A stretch of DNA of 64,000 nt from Sphaerisporangium krabiense (GCF_014200435.1 NZ_JACHBR010000001.1:2728001-2792000); one strand, 5' to 3'; numbered from the stretch's first letter, positions 39,869 to 50,490 are shown. A program made the numbers and translations. Notes: a model not told the origin generated them from the sequence alone.

Positions 39869-40457
39869 GTGCCTCCCGGGATTCGACGCGTCGACGATGC
39901 TTTCGGTCGGTCGCGCGCCGATAACGAAGACCCGCCCGTTCGCGGCGCGCCGATGACGTGCGCGTGATGATCGGCCGCCTGGTGGAGATCGATATCGAAG
40001 CCGCGCCCCAGGGTCGCGGGCCGATTACGCCGCCGGTGACCCAGAGGGGAATGACCCCCGTGACACCGCGCGCACGCCTCCGTGTCCAGCCGAAAAAGGT
40101 GGGAAAGGACCTGTGATTTCACGCGGAATTATGGCTGGAGAGGCGTTGATCTTATATGCCCGGCGTGGGGTGATCCGGCGTGTCCTGCCCGCCGACCTGC
40201 CACGGACCAGCGCCGCGGGGCCCTCGCCGCGTCCCGGCGCCGGTGCCGTCCAAGATCGTTTTGCGGGTCGACCTCCGGCTATGGGTTCGCGAACATGTCA
40301 TGAGTAGTTCACATATGCACTGGTATGTCAATCGTGGTGGTAACGACTATGCGGGGCCGGTGCTTGACGACCTTTGAACGTGGCGTTTACCGTTCCTGAC
40401 GGGCGGGCTAGAAGCATTCGAGTATGTTGCCGAGTTCGTCGTGGGGGAGGACACCCG
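39869..40457. other. Gene-poor stretch between coaX and LuxR-HTH gene
   Basis: This 589-bp region is locally AT-richer near 40100-40140 and 40290-40340. It holds three overlapping small plus-strand frames without clear family or SD: 39967-40113 (49 codons), 40113-40307 (64 codons) and 40300-40377 (25 codons). The last contains HWYVNRGGNDYAGPVLDDL, loosely like the start of a GYF-type domain. None is convincing as a gene; decay products or an RNA remain possible. Confidence 0.4.
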
Positions 40458-40706
40458 ATGGCGTATCCGGATCTGGTTTCCCGAGGGAATGACATTCACC
40501 CGGGATCAGACGGCGTGGGATTGAGCGATGATGATCTTCTCTTGCTCGCCGAACTGGCCAAGGGCGTCACCGTCGACCGTGTCGGCCGGCGGCTGGACGT
40601 GAGCGGCAGGACGGTCCGGCGCCGCCTCCGGGGCATCTGCGACCGCATCGGCGTGGCCACCGCCATCGAGGCCGTGGCCTGGGCGGCGCGCCGGCGGCTG
40701 ATCTAG
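40458..40706 (+). CDS. Stand-alone LuxR-type helix-turn-helix protein
   Basis: An 82-residue protein from ATG 40458 (GGGGGAGGA upstream). After about 20 polar residues the rest is a single LuxR/GerE HTH: LSDDDLLLLAELAKGVTVDR, VGRRLDVSGRTVRRRLRGIC, then DRIGVATAIEAVAWAARRRL. There is no receiver or sensor domain, as in small orphan regulators of actinomycetes. It ends 47 nt from the convergent NlpC/P60 gene. The target is unknown. Confidence 0.85.
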   Translation: MAYPDLVSRGNDIHPGSDGVGLSDDDLLLLAELAKGVTVDRVGRRLDVSGRTVRRRLRGICDRIGVATAIEAVAWAARRRLI

Positions 40707-40753
40707 CCCCCGGCGCCCCCGGCCCGCCCGCCACTTCCCGCGCCGTCGCCGTG

Positions 40754-41827
40754 TCAGTCGGCGATGCGCACGGCCCCGGCGAACGGACGGTTGCCGAGCG
40801 GGGCGACCCTCACCACGTCACCTGTGCGCGGGGCGTGCACCATCATGCCGCCTCCGATGTAGATGCCGACGTGGTGCAGGTCGCTGTAGAAGAAGACCAG
40901 GTCACCCGGGCGCATATCCTCGCGCGAGACGTGGGTGCCCGCGGTCCACTGGTCGCCGGTGTAGTGCGGCAGGCTGATGCCCACCTTCTGGTAGGCCCAC
41001 ATCACCAGGCCGGAGCAGTCGAAGGTGCTCGGGCCCGCGGCGCCCCAGACGTACGGCCTGAGCTGCTGGGTCAGCGCCCACTTGGTGGCCTCGGCGGCCT
41101 TGCCGGTCCCCGGGATCGGGATGTCGATGCGGGTCGCCCTGCCGCCCGACTGACCGGTCTGCGCGAGGGCGCGCTTGAACAGCGAGCTCTCGGTCTTGGC
41201 GATCAGCCCGCGGATCTTGTCGCGCTGGGTGGACAGGCTGGTGACCAGCTTCTTGACCTCGACCTCGCGCGCCTTGGCGCTCGCCTTCGCACGCTCGGCG
41301 ATCTCCATGGCCTTGGTGATCTGCGCGACCTCCTCACCCTGCTGCATCTGCAGGGCGTAGGTGGTCGCCGCGCGGTCCAGATAGCCGTCAGGATCGCCGG
41401 ACATGGCCAGCGCCAGGGAGGAGCCCACCCCGCCCGTCATGTAGGCGTCCTGGGCGAGCAGGCCCGCCCTGCGGCGCTTCTCCTCGAGGTCGGTCTGGCT
41501 CTTGGTGAGCGTCTTCTTGGCCAGGTCCGCCGAGCGCTGGGCCTGCTTGAGCCGCTCCTTCTGGCCGTTGTACTGCTCGGTGAGCGACTCGATCTGGTCG
41601 TACAGGTCCTCGACCTGCTTCTTGAGCTGGCTGAGGCTCGGCTTGGGCTCGGCGGTGGCCGCCACGAGCGGGGTGCCGAAGGTGAGCACCGTCAGGGCGG
41701 TGGCGATGAGCGCGATGCGGCGTGTCAGCCGCCGGGGCATCGCGCCGGCGAGCCGGGCACGCGTCGTGTGTTCGCGGGGGCGGGCGTGCCTGCCCGCGCT
41801 CTTTCCAGGCGTGCGCCTAGGCTGCAC
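40754..41827 (-). CDS. NlpC/P60 peptidoglycan endopeptidase
   Basis: A 357-residue secreted cell-wall hydrolase. A long basic N-terminus leads to a signal (RRIALIATALTVLTFGTPLV, about 38-57), then a coiled coil (about 65-235), then the NlpC/P60 domain with the catalytic triad in TFDCSGLVMWAYQ (Cys), DLHHVGIYIG (His) and HAPRTG (His). It should cut D-Glu-mDAP bonds during growth or spore germination, with the coiled coil restraining or positioning it (RipA-like). GTG 41827 is chosen because GAGGAG lies 7 nt upstream; TTG 41833/41830 are alternatives. Expression is controlled by a c-di-AMP riboswitch. Confidence 0.93.
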   Translation of the reverse strand: MQPRRTPGKSAGRHARPREHTTRARLAGAMPRRLTRRIALIATALTVLTFGTPLVAATAEPKPSLSQLKKQVEDLYDQIESLTEQYNGQKERLKQAQRSADLAKKTLTKSQTDLEEKRRRAGLLAQDAYMTGGVGSSLALAMSGDPDGYLDRAATTYALQMQQGEEVAQITKAMEIAERAKASAKAREVEVKKLVTSLSTQRDKIRGLIAKTESSLFKRALAQTGQSGGRATRIDIPIPGTGKAAEATKWALTQQLRPYVWGAAGPSTFDCSGLVMWAYQKVGISLPHYTGDQWTAGTHVSREDMRPGDLVFFYSDLHHVGIYIGGGMMVHAPRTGDVVRVAPLGNRPFAGAVRIAD

Positions 41828-41843
41828 CAACAAGCTCCTCTCC

Positions 41844-42040
41844 TCGGCCGCTTACCGGGTTAGCTGACGGGTTCGGGCCGGAGCAGCCCTACCGAGTTCG
41901 CGATCATGGAGAACCTCCATGCCTCCCTCTCGGATTCACCCCAGGAACGACGGCTCGCGTGGGCTCGGCCCGCGCGCCGGTTGGGTCCCCGGCTCCCTGC
42001 CGCACGGGGACGCGGCCGGGATTAGGCGGCGCGGCCACCG
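41844..42040 (-). promoter_or_regulatory. c-di-AMP (ydaO-yuaA) riboswitch
   Basis: On the minus strand, conserved ydaO blocks appear in order: GCCTAATCCCGGCC, GGGAGCCGGGGACCCAACC, CTGGGGTGAATCC with AGAGGGA, and CCCGTCAGCTAACC followed by GGTAAGCGGCC. The 5' GGCCGC (42036-42031) pairs with 3' GCGGCC (41851-41846) as the closing P1 stem. In actinomycetes this class sits before cell-wall hydrolase genes and turns expression off when c-di-AMP is high. Confidence 0.92.
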
Positions 42041-42068
42041 CGGGGGCGATGACCGGCATCGACGCTGG

Positions 42069-42097
42069 ACACTAGTGCAGCGCGGGTTCCTGCTCAA
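42069..42097 (-). promoter_or_regulatory. Promoter of the NlpC/P60 leader
   Basis: The minus strand has -35 TTGAGC (42097-42092), a 17-bp spacer and -10 TAGTGT (42074-42069). The predicted start near 42062 places the riboswitch at the head of the transcript. Confidence 0.7.
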
Positions 42098-42409
42098 CCA
42101 GAACTGCGGATTCTGTTGAGCTTTCACAACTGAGCCGTCACAGGACGATCACGCCCGGACGGCTGACCGACCCACTTTACCGTGCGTTTACGGCTCTTCG
42201 GCCGTGTCTTGGCGTCGGCGCCCGCAGGTGGGCGACTGTGCGGAACCTCAAACGATGCCCAGGTGGATCCCATGGGCACCAAGTGTGCGCAACCTCACCT
42301 GGGGTCACCCGCGTGCGCACACGCCCCCGGTTTCGGACGGCCCGTTATGCGCGGCTGTGGGACGGCACGGCAGGCGGGCCGCTCGCCGGGCCGGATACGC
42401 TGGCGCTTC
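42098..42409. other. Intergenic stretch upstream of argA
   Basis: This 312-bp region lies between the divergent NlpC/P60 promoter and argA. A plus-strand frame (from GTG 42182) runs through it into argA, but its N-terminal part looks non-coding (Cys/Ala/Gly-rich). Only the argA -10 at 42396 can be supported here. Confidence 0.45.
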
Positions 42410-42982
42410 ATGGAGCAGGTCGTGGAGTTCGTGCCGTCCGGCGGCACGCTCGTGGTGCGACGCGCCCGCACGCCCGACGTCCGGCGGATCAGGCGTCTGG
42501 TCGACGCCTATTCCGGCGACGGCCCCCGTCTGCTGCGCAAGTCGACCGTCACCCTTTATGAGGACGTCCAGGAGTTCTGGGTGGCCGAGCGGGACGGCGT
42601 GGTGGTGGGCTGCGGCGCCCTCCACGTCCTCTGGGAGGATCTCGCCGAGATCCGCACCGTCGCGGTCGACGACTCCTGCCGCGGCCTGGGCATCGGGCAT
42701 ATGATCGTCTCCGCGCTCATCGAGGGGGCGCGCGAACTCGGCTTGCGGCGGGTGTTCTGCCTGACCTTCGAGGTGGATTTCTTCGCCAAGCATGGGTTCA
42801 TCCCGATCCAGGGCACTCCGGTCTCTCCTGAGGTGTACGCCGAGTTGCTCGACTCCTACGATGAGGGCGTAGCCGAATTTCTCGATCTTGAACATGTCAA
42901 GCCCAACACCCTCGGCAACACGCGCATGCTTCTCCATTTGGTCCCACGCTCTGACCAGCGTGGTGACCTGATGGAAAGGTGA
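42410..42982 (+). CDS. argA: Amino-acid (glutamate) N-acetyltransferase, Rv2747 type
   Basis: A 190-residue GNAT protein. VVRRARTPDVRRIRRLVDAY, STVTLYEDVQEFWVAE, GCGALHVLWEDLAEIRTVAV, GLGIGHMIVSALIE (acetyl-CoA loop) and FAKHGFIPIQGTPV match the mycobacterial ArgA (Rv2747), which acetylates glutamate (and glutamine) as the first step of arginine synthesis. It is much shorter than E. coli ArgA because the amino-acid-kinase domain is missing. TACGCT (42396-42401) is 8 nt before ATG 42410, so the mRNA is probably leaderless. The tail GVAEFLDLEHVKPNTLGNTR is family-conserved. Confidence 0.93.
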   Translation: MEQVVEFVPSGGTLVVRRARTPDVRRIRRLVDAYSGDGPRLLRKSTVTLYEDVQEFWVAERDGVVVGCGALHVLWEDLAEIRTVAVDDSCRGLGIGHMIVSALIEGARELGLRRVFCLTFEVDFFAKHGFIPIQGTPVSPEVYAELLDSYDEGVAEFLDLEHVKPNTLGNTRMLLHLVPRSDQRGDLMER

Positions 42983-43070
42983 CTGTTGATGCCGCTGTCG
43001 CTACGTTGGGCAACACCACAGCATGCGTGTCTGACATATGTCGCATGCGAAGCCGAAGTGAGGTGACACG

Positions 43071-44474
43071 GTGAGCACCGGACAGCCGCCGTACCCACGC
43101 GATGAGCCGGGGGGCAACGCGTCCTCCGGCTCCCCGTATGGGCAGCACAACGCAGATCGGTCGCTCCCCGGCGCCGATCCGGAGGTGACGGTCGTCCACC
43201 GTCCCCAGCCGACATCGGAACACCCCAACCAGTCCAGCCAGTCCAACCAGTACGGCCAGCAGTCCTATGGCCAGCAGGGCTACGGGCAGTCGCAGTACGG
43301 CCAGGGCCAGCAGGGCTATGGCGACCAGGGATACGGCCAGCAGCAGGGCTCTGGCCAGCAGTACGGCCAGCAGCAGGGTTACGGGCAGCAGGGGTACGGC
43401 CAGTCCCAGGCGAGCTCGGGCTACGGCCAGCAGGGCTATGACCAGCAGGGTTATGACCAGCAGCAGGCGTCGTACGGTCAGTCCGGCCAGCAGGGCTACG
43501 GCGACCAGGGATACGGCCAGCAGCAGGGCTATGGCCAGCAGTCCCAGTACGGGCAGCAGGGTCAGCAAGGCCAGCAGGGTCAGCAGGGTTACGGCCAGCA
43601 GTCCCAGTACGGCCAGCAGGGCCAGGATTACGGGCAGCAGGCCCAGTACGGGCAGCAGAGTTATGGCGAGCAGGGCTATGGCCAGCAGTCCCAGTACGGG
43701 CAGCAGGGTCAGCAAGGCCAGCAGGGTCAGCAGGGTTACGGCCAGCAGTCCCAGTACGGCCAGCAGGGCCAGGATTACGGGCAGCAGGGCCAGTACGGGC
43801 AGCAGGGTTACGGCGAGCAGGGTTACGGCCAGCAGGCGCAGTACGCCCAGCCCGGTTACGGCCAGCAGCCCGGCTACTCCGCCCCGGGGTACGGTCAGGC
43901 GGGGTACCCGCAGACCCCCGGCGGCTACCAGCAGCCTTACGGCGTGGCGGGCGCGGTTCCCCCGGGCGCGCCGGCTCCTCTGGCCGAGTGGTGGCAGCGG
44001 CTCGTCGCCCGCCTCATCGACGGCGTGATCCTGGCGATCCCCACGTTCATCCTCAGCGCCATCGTCACCGCGATCCTGGTCACCAGCGCGTCGATGGATC
44101 CCTCCACGGGCCTCTCGGTCGTGGAGAGCGGCGTGTTCGTCGCCTCCCTGGTGAGCGCGCTCCTCATCGGCGTCGCCTACGTGGCGTACGAGTTCCTCAT
44201 GCTGAAGCAGCGCGGCCAGACGCTCGGCAAGATCGCCATGGGCATCAAGGTCGTCCCGGTCGGCGGCGCGGTGGACTCGCGGCTCGCCACCGACGTCGTC
44301 GGCAAGCGGGCGGTCGTCATGATGGGCCCGCAGCTCATCCGGTGGATCCCCGTCGTCGGCTGGCTCGCCAGCATCTTCGCCCTCGTGAACGTCCTGTGGC
44401 AGTTCTGGGACAAGCCGCTGCAGCAGTGCCTGCACGACAAGGTCGCGAACACGATCGTCATCAAGGTCAAGTAA
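43071..44474 (+). CDS. RDD-family membrane protein with prion-like YGQQ repeat domain
   Basis: A 467-residue protein. Residues about 60-300 are a low-complexity Gln/Gly/Tyr/Ser domain built of [12 protein letters not shown] units. About 305-467 form an RDD domain with [20 protein letters not shown], a second TM pair near 340-380, and [21 protein letters not shown] proteins are small polytopic membrane proteins, some proposed as Na+(Li+)/H+ antiporters; most are unassigned. The cytoplasmic Tyr/Gln tail resembles FUS-like domains that phase-separate. The repeat DNA contains a 147-bp tandem duplication. GTG 43071 follows GAGGTGA. A 12-bp-stem terminator ends it. Confidence 0.9.
   Translation: MSTGQPPYPRDEPGGNASSGSPYGQHNADRSLPGADPEVTVVHRPQPTSEHPNQSSQSNQYGQQSYGQQGYGQSQYGQGQQGYGDQGYGQQQGSGQQYGQQQGYGQQGYGQSQASSGYGQQGYDQQGYDQQQASYGQSGQQGYGDQGYGQQQGYGQQSQYGQQGQQGQQGQQGYGQQSQYGQQGQDYGQQAQYGQQSYGEQGYGQQSQYGQQGQQGQQGQQGYGQQSQYGQQGQDYGQQGQYGQQGYGEQGYGQQAQYAQPGYGQQPGYSAPGYGQAGYPQTPGGYQQPYGVAGAVPPGAPAPLAEWWQRLVARLIDGVILAIPTFILSAIVTAILVTSASMDPSTGLSVVESGVFVASLVSALLIGVAYVAYEFLMLKQRGQTLGKIAMGIKVVPVGGAVDSRLATDVVGKRAVVMMGPQLIRWIPVVGWLASIFALVNVLWQFWDKPLQQCLHDKVANTIVIKVK
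43524..43817 (+). repeat. 147-bp tandem duplication in the YGQQ domain
   Basis: Copy 1 (43524-43670) and copy 2 (43671-43817) are nearly identical and encode 49 residues each. They differ at a few third positions and at one GCC/GGC-type change near the end of each unit. Shorter YGQQ-coding repeats surround them (about 43260-43520 and 43820-43860). This points to recent expansion by unequal recombination or slippage. Confidence 0.9.
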
Positions 44475-44496
44475 GGCCCGGCAAGCGGGTCACGTC

Positions 44497-44525
44497 CGGG
44501 GCCGGAGGCGCGTCCTCCGGCCCCG
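44497..44525 (+). terminator. Terminator after RDD gene
   Basis: CGGGGCCGGAGG (44497-44508) and CCTCCGGCCCCG (44514-44525) form a perfect 12-bp stem with a 5-nt loop, 22 nt after the stop. Confidence 0.85.
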
Positions 44526-45637
44526 ACGCATGTCCGGAGACCTTCGGGGCAGTGCCGCCGGAGCGCGGGGTACGGCCGTCGTCCCCGAATCGTGATGCCG
44601 AGCTTGGCGAATCGGTAACGGACAGACCTGTATGTGCGATAGGACCTTGCACGAACCAGAACCACCTTCGCTTGCCGCGAAAGGCGATGAGATGACCGCA
44701 GAACCGTCCCCGCCGGCCGGTCACCCCAACATGCCGCCCTTATCCCCTCAAGAGGCGCACGGAGCCCCTCAGGGCTTCTCGTGCGGCCATCCCCGTACCC
44801 GAAGGCCCGTTTCCCCTCCCGCGGGTGTCGCCACGCCGCCCGCCTCCGTAGCGCAAAGGCGCGGCGGCTCGCCGCGCGGCCCGTCCGGGACCATGTTGCA
44901 AGGGTCCCAAGGCTTCCAAGGGTTCCAAGGAAGGTTCGTGCCCTCCCGCAGCCGGCCCTGACGCCCGCCGGCCTTACTTCTCTCCCGCGATTCCCCCGCC
45001 GGCAAAGGCGGAACCGATCGCGCCCGCGCGTCCCGCGACGGCGCCAATGCGTTCGGCGCGTATACCGCCTACGACTATGCGTCGCATTCCACGGGCCGCC
45101 CGGCTCGGGGAAGAAGGTGATGAAGATCCGTCTTGCCGGGATCGGCGGCGGCGCCCGCACGATTCCGCGGCGCCGCGAAGCACCCCGCCGACTTCCGCGT
45201 GGCGGCGCTTCTCCGCCACATTCCCATGCCCGGATGGCCGGTCTCACTTCGCCCACGCGGTCGTGGTGCTAAAGAACGGACAAGCCACCGCCTCCGGTGC
45301 CGCGCGGTACGCCCGCGGGCGCCGTTGTCGTCATGGAGGCCCGATGGGATCGGCATTTTCGGCGTGGGCGGGCGTACCGCGGGCGCCGCGTCCCTGTTTT
45401 CAGGGGATCGTCATTACGCGGACATCCGGTAAGACGGCTGACGAGATCGGGAAAGCCCTGGAACGGTCCTTCGGAGGGCTTTGGGCGCCGCCCCGCAACC
45501 TGCCCTGACCTCCTGTGGGGATAGAGTCGGATCCTGACTCCCCGATCAGGCGACCGTGGTACAGGACCACGGGGCACCGTGTGACAATTAGCGTAGGGGA
45601 CAGGTGAATGCCCGCCCCCCGCGTGGAGCGAGGATCA
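44526..45637. other. 1.1-kb stretch without a convincing gene
   Basis: Several frames are open but none shows a family, good codon pattern or hydrophobic core. The best is 44692-44961 (ATG after AAAGGCGATGAG), a 89-residue Pro/Gly/Arg-rich product ending SQGFQGFQGRFVPSRSRP, encoded partly by short TTCCAAGG repeats (44914-44932). A 14-bp inverted repeat lies at 45303-45381, and a CCGTGGT-ACAGG-ACCACGG hairpin at 45554-45572. The stretch may be gene decay, a mini-element or RNA-coding DNA. Confidence 0.5.
45303..45381. repeat. 14-bp perfect inverted repeat
   Basis: CGCGGTACGCCCGC (45303-45316) is repeated inverted as GCGGGCGTACCGCG (45368-45381), with 51 nt between. Each arm is followed by GGCGCC-type sequence. 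It lies in the gene-poor stretch and could be the stem of a structured RNA or the ends of a small element. Confidence 0.75.
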
Positions 45638-45781
45638 ATGAGCGATGTATTGTCCGCCTTGATACCGCCCGGCGTGGTCGCTGCGGTGGTCATCGCAGCC
45701 GTCGTCAAGCTGATGCGTTCCGAAGGCGCGGGCCGGCGGGAGGCGGCGGAACCTCAGGAGAAGTCCGAGCCTTCCGGCTGA
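45638..45781 (+). CDS. 47-residue membrane microprotein
   Basis: ATG 45638 follows GGAGCGAGGA at good spacing. The product has a single TM segment (SALIPPGVVAAVVIAAVVKL, about 5-25) and then a charged cytoplasmic tail (RSEGAGRREAAEPQEKSEPSG). It is directly upstream of the lsr2 promoter. I do not know a named family. The SD, TM helix and compact reading frame make it likely real. Confidence 0.65.
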   Translation: MSDVLSALIPPGVVAAVVIAAVVKLMRSEGAGRREAAEPQEKSEPSG

Positions 45782-45830
45782 CCCCGTGGGGGCCCGGTCC
45801 GCCTTCCCTTCAATCGACACGGCTCTTGAA

Positions 45831-45859
45831 TTGTCAACAAGGGTTTGTGGGTATATGTT
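45831..45859 (+). promoter_or_regulatory. lsr2 promoter
   Basis: TTGTCA (45831-45836), a 17-bp spacer and TATGTT (45854-45859) make a good housekeeping-type promoter, giving an untranslated leader of about 35 nt before lsr2. Confidence 0.7.
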
Positions 45860-45900
45860 TAGCTGGCGAATCGAACAATGCTCTGCGAAAGGATTGCCAG

Positions 45901-46233
45901 ATGGCCACGCAGATCCAGAAGATACTCATCGACGACCTCGATGGCGGCGAGGCCAATCAGACTGTCTCCTTCGCGATTGATGGCTCCGCCTACGAGATAG
46001 ACCTGAGCGACGACAACGCCAAGAAGCTGCGCGACGCGCTGTCCGCTTTCGTGTCCGGTGCCCGTAAGGCCGAGGCCGCACCGGCACGGGGCCGTAAGCG
46101 TGGCGGCGGGCAGCGGCCTTCGAGGGAAAAGAGTTCGGAGATCCGGGCCTGGGCCAAGGCCCACGGCATCTCCGTGAGTGAGCGCGGCCGTATTGCCTCC
46201 TCCGTGGTGGAGCAGTACGAAGCGGCACACTGA
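45901..46233 (+). CDS. lsr2: Nucleoid-associated protein Lsr2
   Basis: A 110-residue H-NS-like silencer. The N-terminal dimerisation/oligomerisation domain (about 1-55: QKILIDDLDGGEANQTVSFA) is followed by a basic linker (RGRKRGGGQR) and the C-terminal DNA-binding domain (REKSSEIRAWAKAHGISVS) with the AT-hook-like R95-G96-R97 that inserts in AT-rich minor grooves. It represses AT-rich and foreign DNA. It has its own promoter and sits upstream of clpC, the usual actinobacterial order. Confidence 0.97.
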   Translation: MATQIQKILIDDLDGGEANQTVSFAIDGSAYEIDLSDDNAKKLRDALSAFVSGARKAEAAPARGRKRGGGQRPSREKSSEIRAWAKAHGISVSERGRIASSVVEQYEAAH

Positions 46234-46539
46234 CGGTGTTTGCGATCAGTCGGCTGTGGCGGTGACGGCCAATCACCGCCATGGCCGCATGATCGCGTTT
46301 ACCTGAGAGTGATCGTCCGGCACGTGCTCCAGGGGTCCACGGATATCCGTGGTGTTAAACGTCGTTCGCTTCCGGCGTAGTGGGAACACGTAGCCCCCCA
46401 ACAGTAGTTGGATGGAGCGTGAACGCCCTGCTCTCGGGGAACGTCTGGTGTATAGAGCGGTCACCGGTCGGGGCTAGCATGCGGATGCGGCGGGCCCGGA
46501 TATCCCGAGCAGCCTGACCGCTCTGTGAGGAGCGACGAG
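46234..46539. promoter_or_regulatory. clpC upstream region with possible ClgR site
   Basis: This 306-bp region has no gene. GTTCGCTTCCGGCGTAG (46364-46380) keeps the CGCT-N3-GGCG core similar to ClgR operators that activate clp genes in other actinobacteria, with one consensus mismatch. TATAGA (46451-46456) is a possible -10 about 85 nt before the start codon. Confidence 0.4.
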
Positions 46540-49095
<2,556 letters not shown>

Positions 49096-49133
49096 GGACG
49101 TCCCGAGTCCCTCCCGCAGGGATCCGAGACTCG

Positions 49134-49179
49134 CGAAAGACCCCTCGTGAGCACCACTCACGAGGGGTCTTTCGTATTT
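49134..49179 (+). terminator. Strong terminator after clpC
   Basis: CGAAAGACCCCTCGTGA (49134-49150) and TCACGAGGGGTCTTTCG (49158-49174) form a perfect 17-bp stem with a 7-nt loop, followed by TATTTC. Confidence 0.93.
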
Positions 49180-49487
49180 CATGAGATCACTTTGGTGTGA
49201 TTCGCTATGACACCACCGAAGGTAGTACTACACTCCGTAGAGCGAATCAGGCCAAGTCTCGACCAAGTGGTTCACAAGATCCACTCAGTACGGTGCGGCT
49301 CACCGGGATCCACCCGCTGTCGTAGCGGCGGATCACCTGCCGGGCGGACGCGCCCGCCGGCCCGTGCCGGACAGACTCGGGCGGGCCAGGCCGGATTCCC
49401 GGCAGAAAGAGACCTCCGCCGCGCGGGCCCGAGTCCCGCGCGGAGCCCCGGGGGCCGCAAAGAGTAGTACGTCTGGGAGGCACCCAC
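49180..49487. promoter_or_regulatory. Palindrome-rich region upstream of the eboE-like gene
   Basis: Nested symmetric elements occur here. TGATTCGCT (49198-49206) is repeated inverted as AGCGAATCA (49241-49249). TGGTGT/ACACCA arms (from 49193 and ending 49214) enclose the first. GTAGTACTAC (49222-49231) is a perfect 10-bp palindrome, with a partial copy GTAGTACG near 49464. No gene was found. These look like operator sites for one or more regulators. Confidence 0.5.
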
Positions 49488-50432
49488 ATGCGTCTGTGTC
49501 ATGAGGACGGCACGCTCGTTCACGTGTCCTACAACGCGGGCGTGCACCCCGCGGAGGACCTGGAGAACCTCATCGCGCACCTGACCCGCTACGCCGTCCC
49601 GGTGCGCCGGCGCCTCGGCGTCGAGCGGCTCGGCATCGGCCTGTGGCTGGCCCCCGCCGTCGCCGACCATCTCACCGCCGACCGGATCGAGCTGGTCCGG
49701 CTGCGCCGCTCCCTGGAGGAGCGCGGGCTCGAGGTCGTGAGCCTCAACGGCGCGGGCGGCCGGGGCATGGGCCAGGACAGCCCGGGCCCCGACTGGGCCA
49801 AGCCCGAGCGCTACCGGTACACGATGGCCCTGGCGAAGATCCTCGCCTTCCTGCTGCCGGAGGACGTCAGGTTCGGCAGCATCTCCACCATTCCCATCGG
49901 GTGGCGGCGCGACTGGCCCGCCGACCTGCACGCCATCGCCTCCCGTCGCCTGGACCGCCTCTCCCGCGAGCTGCGCGGCCTGCACAGCGTCACCGGCAAG
50001 ACCATCAGGGTGGGCTTCCAGCCCTGGCCGGGATGCGTGCTGGAGACCACCGAACAGGTGGTGCGGCGGGTGTGCGGCATCGACTCCGAGTACCTGGGCG
50101 TCTGCCTGGACGCCTGCCACCTGACCTGCGGCGTCGAGGAGCCGGGCGCGGCGCTGCGCGGCGTGGCCGCCGCCGGGGCGACCGTGGTCAAGCTCGGCCA
50201 CGTCCACAACCACACCGGCGAGGCGCCCGGCACCGAGTCCATCCTGGAGAACACCCTGGCCACGATCCTGGCCGGTCCCGGCAGCGGCGGCGCCCACATC
50301 GAGGTCGAGGCGCACGGTCTGGCCGTCCCCGCCAAGGACAAGGGCCCCGCGGCCCTGGTGGCCACCCTCGCCGACGAACTGGACTGGACCCGCCGCAACC
50401 TCACCGCCCTGGGCCTGAAACTCGCCGCCTGA
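49488..50432 (+). CDS. EboE-like TIM-barrel protein
   Basis: A 314-residue xylose-isomerase-like barrel. The start MRLCHEDGTLVHVSYNAGVHPAEDLE is typical of EboE of the ebo (eustigmatophyte/bacterial operon) metabolite-trafficking cluster. GLEVVSLNG, GVCLDACHLTCGVEEPG, KLGHVHNHTGE and HIEVEAHG supply His/Glu/Asp ligands like those of metal-dependent sugar isomerases. EboE proteins are usually longer (about 390) and clustered with eboA-D and eboF; none is present here. The substrate is unknown. GGGAGG precedes ATG 49488. Confidence 0.75.
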   Translation: MRLCHEDGTLVHVSYNAGVHPAEDLENLIAHLTRYAVPVRRRLGVERLGIGLWLAPAVADHLTADRIELVRLRRSLEERGLEVVSLNGAGGRGMGQDSPGPDWAKPERYRYTMALAKILAFLLPEDVRFGSISTIPIGWRRDWPADLHAIASRRLDRLSRELRGLHSVTGKTIRVGFQPWPGCVLETTEQVVRRVCGIDSEYLGVCLDACHLTCGVEEPGAALRGVAAAGATVVKLGHVHNHTGEAPGTESILENTLATILAGPGSGGAHIEVEAHGLAVPAKDKGPAALVATLADELDWTRRNLTALGLKLAA

Positions 50433-50456
50433 CCCTCCGGCGCCCGGACGCCGGCA

Positions 50457-50481
50457 CCCGCGGGAGCCTTGTTCCCGCGGG
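50457..50481. terminator. Terminator between eboE-like gene and mutY
   Basis: CCCGCGGGA (50457-50465) and TCCCGCGGG (50473-50481) form a perfect 9-bp stem with a 7-nt loop in the gap between convergent genes, so it could serve both. Confidence 0.7.
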
Positions 50482-50490
50482 CCGATCGCC

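Noticed and set aside
42182..42409. N-terminal extension of argA
   Set aside because: Non-coding composition; the leaderless -10 at 42396 fixes ATG 42410.
42897..44435. 512-codon minus-strand frame opposite the RDD gene, with long Leu/Ala runs that look like TM helices
   Set aside because: The Leu/Ala runs are the reverse complement of the Gln/Gly/Tyr repeats; the plus-strand gene has SD, RDD domain and terminator.
44632..44961. 109-codon Pro/Arg-rich frame after the RDD gene
   Set aside because: Composition follows local repeats, there is no family and no TM helix; listed only within the gene-poor stretch.
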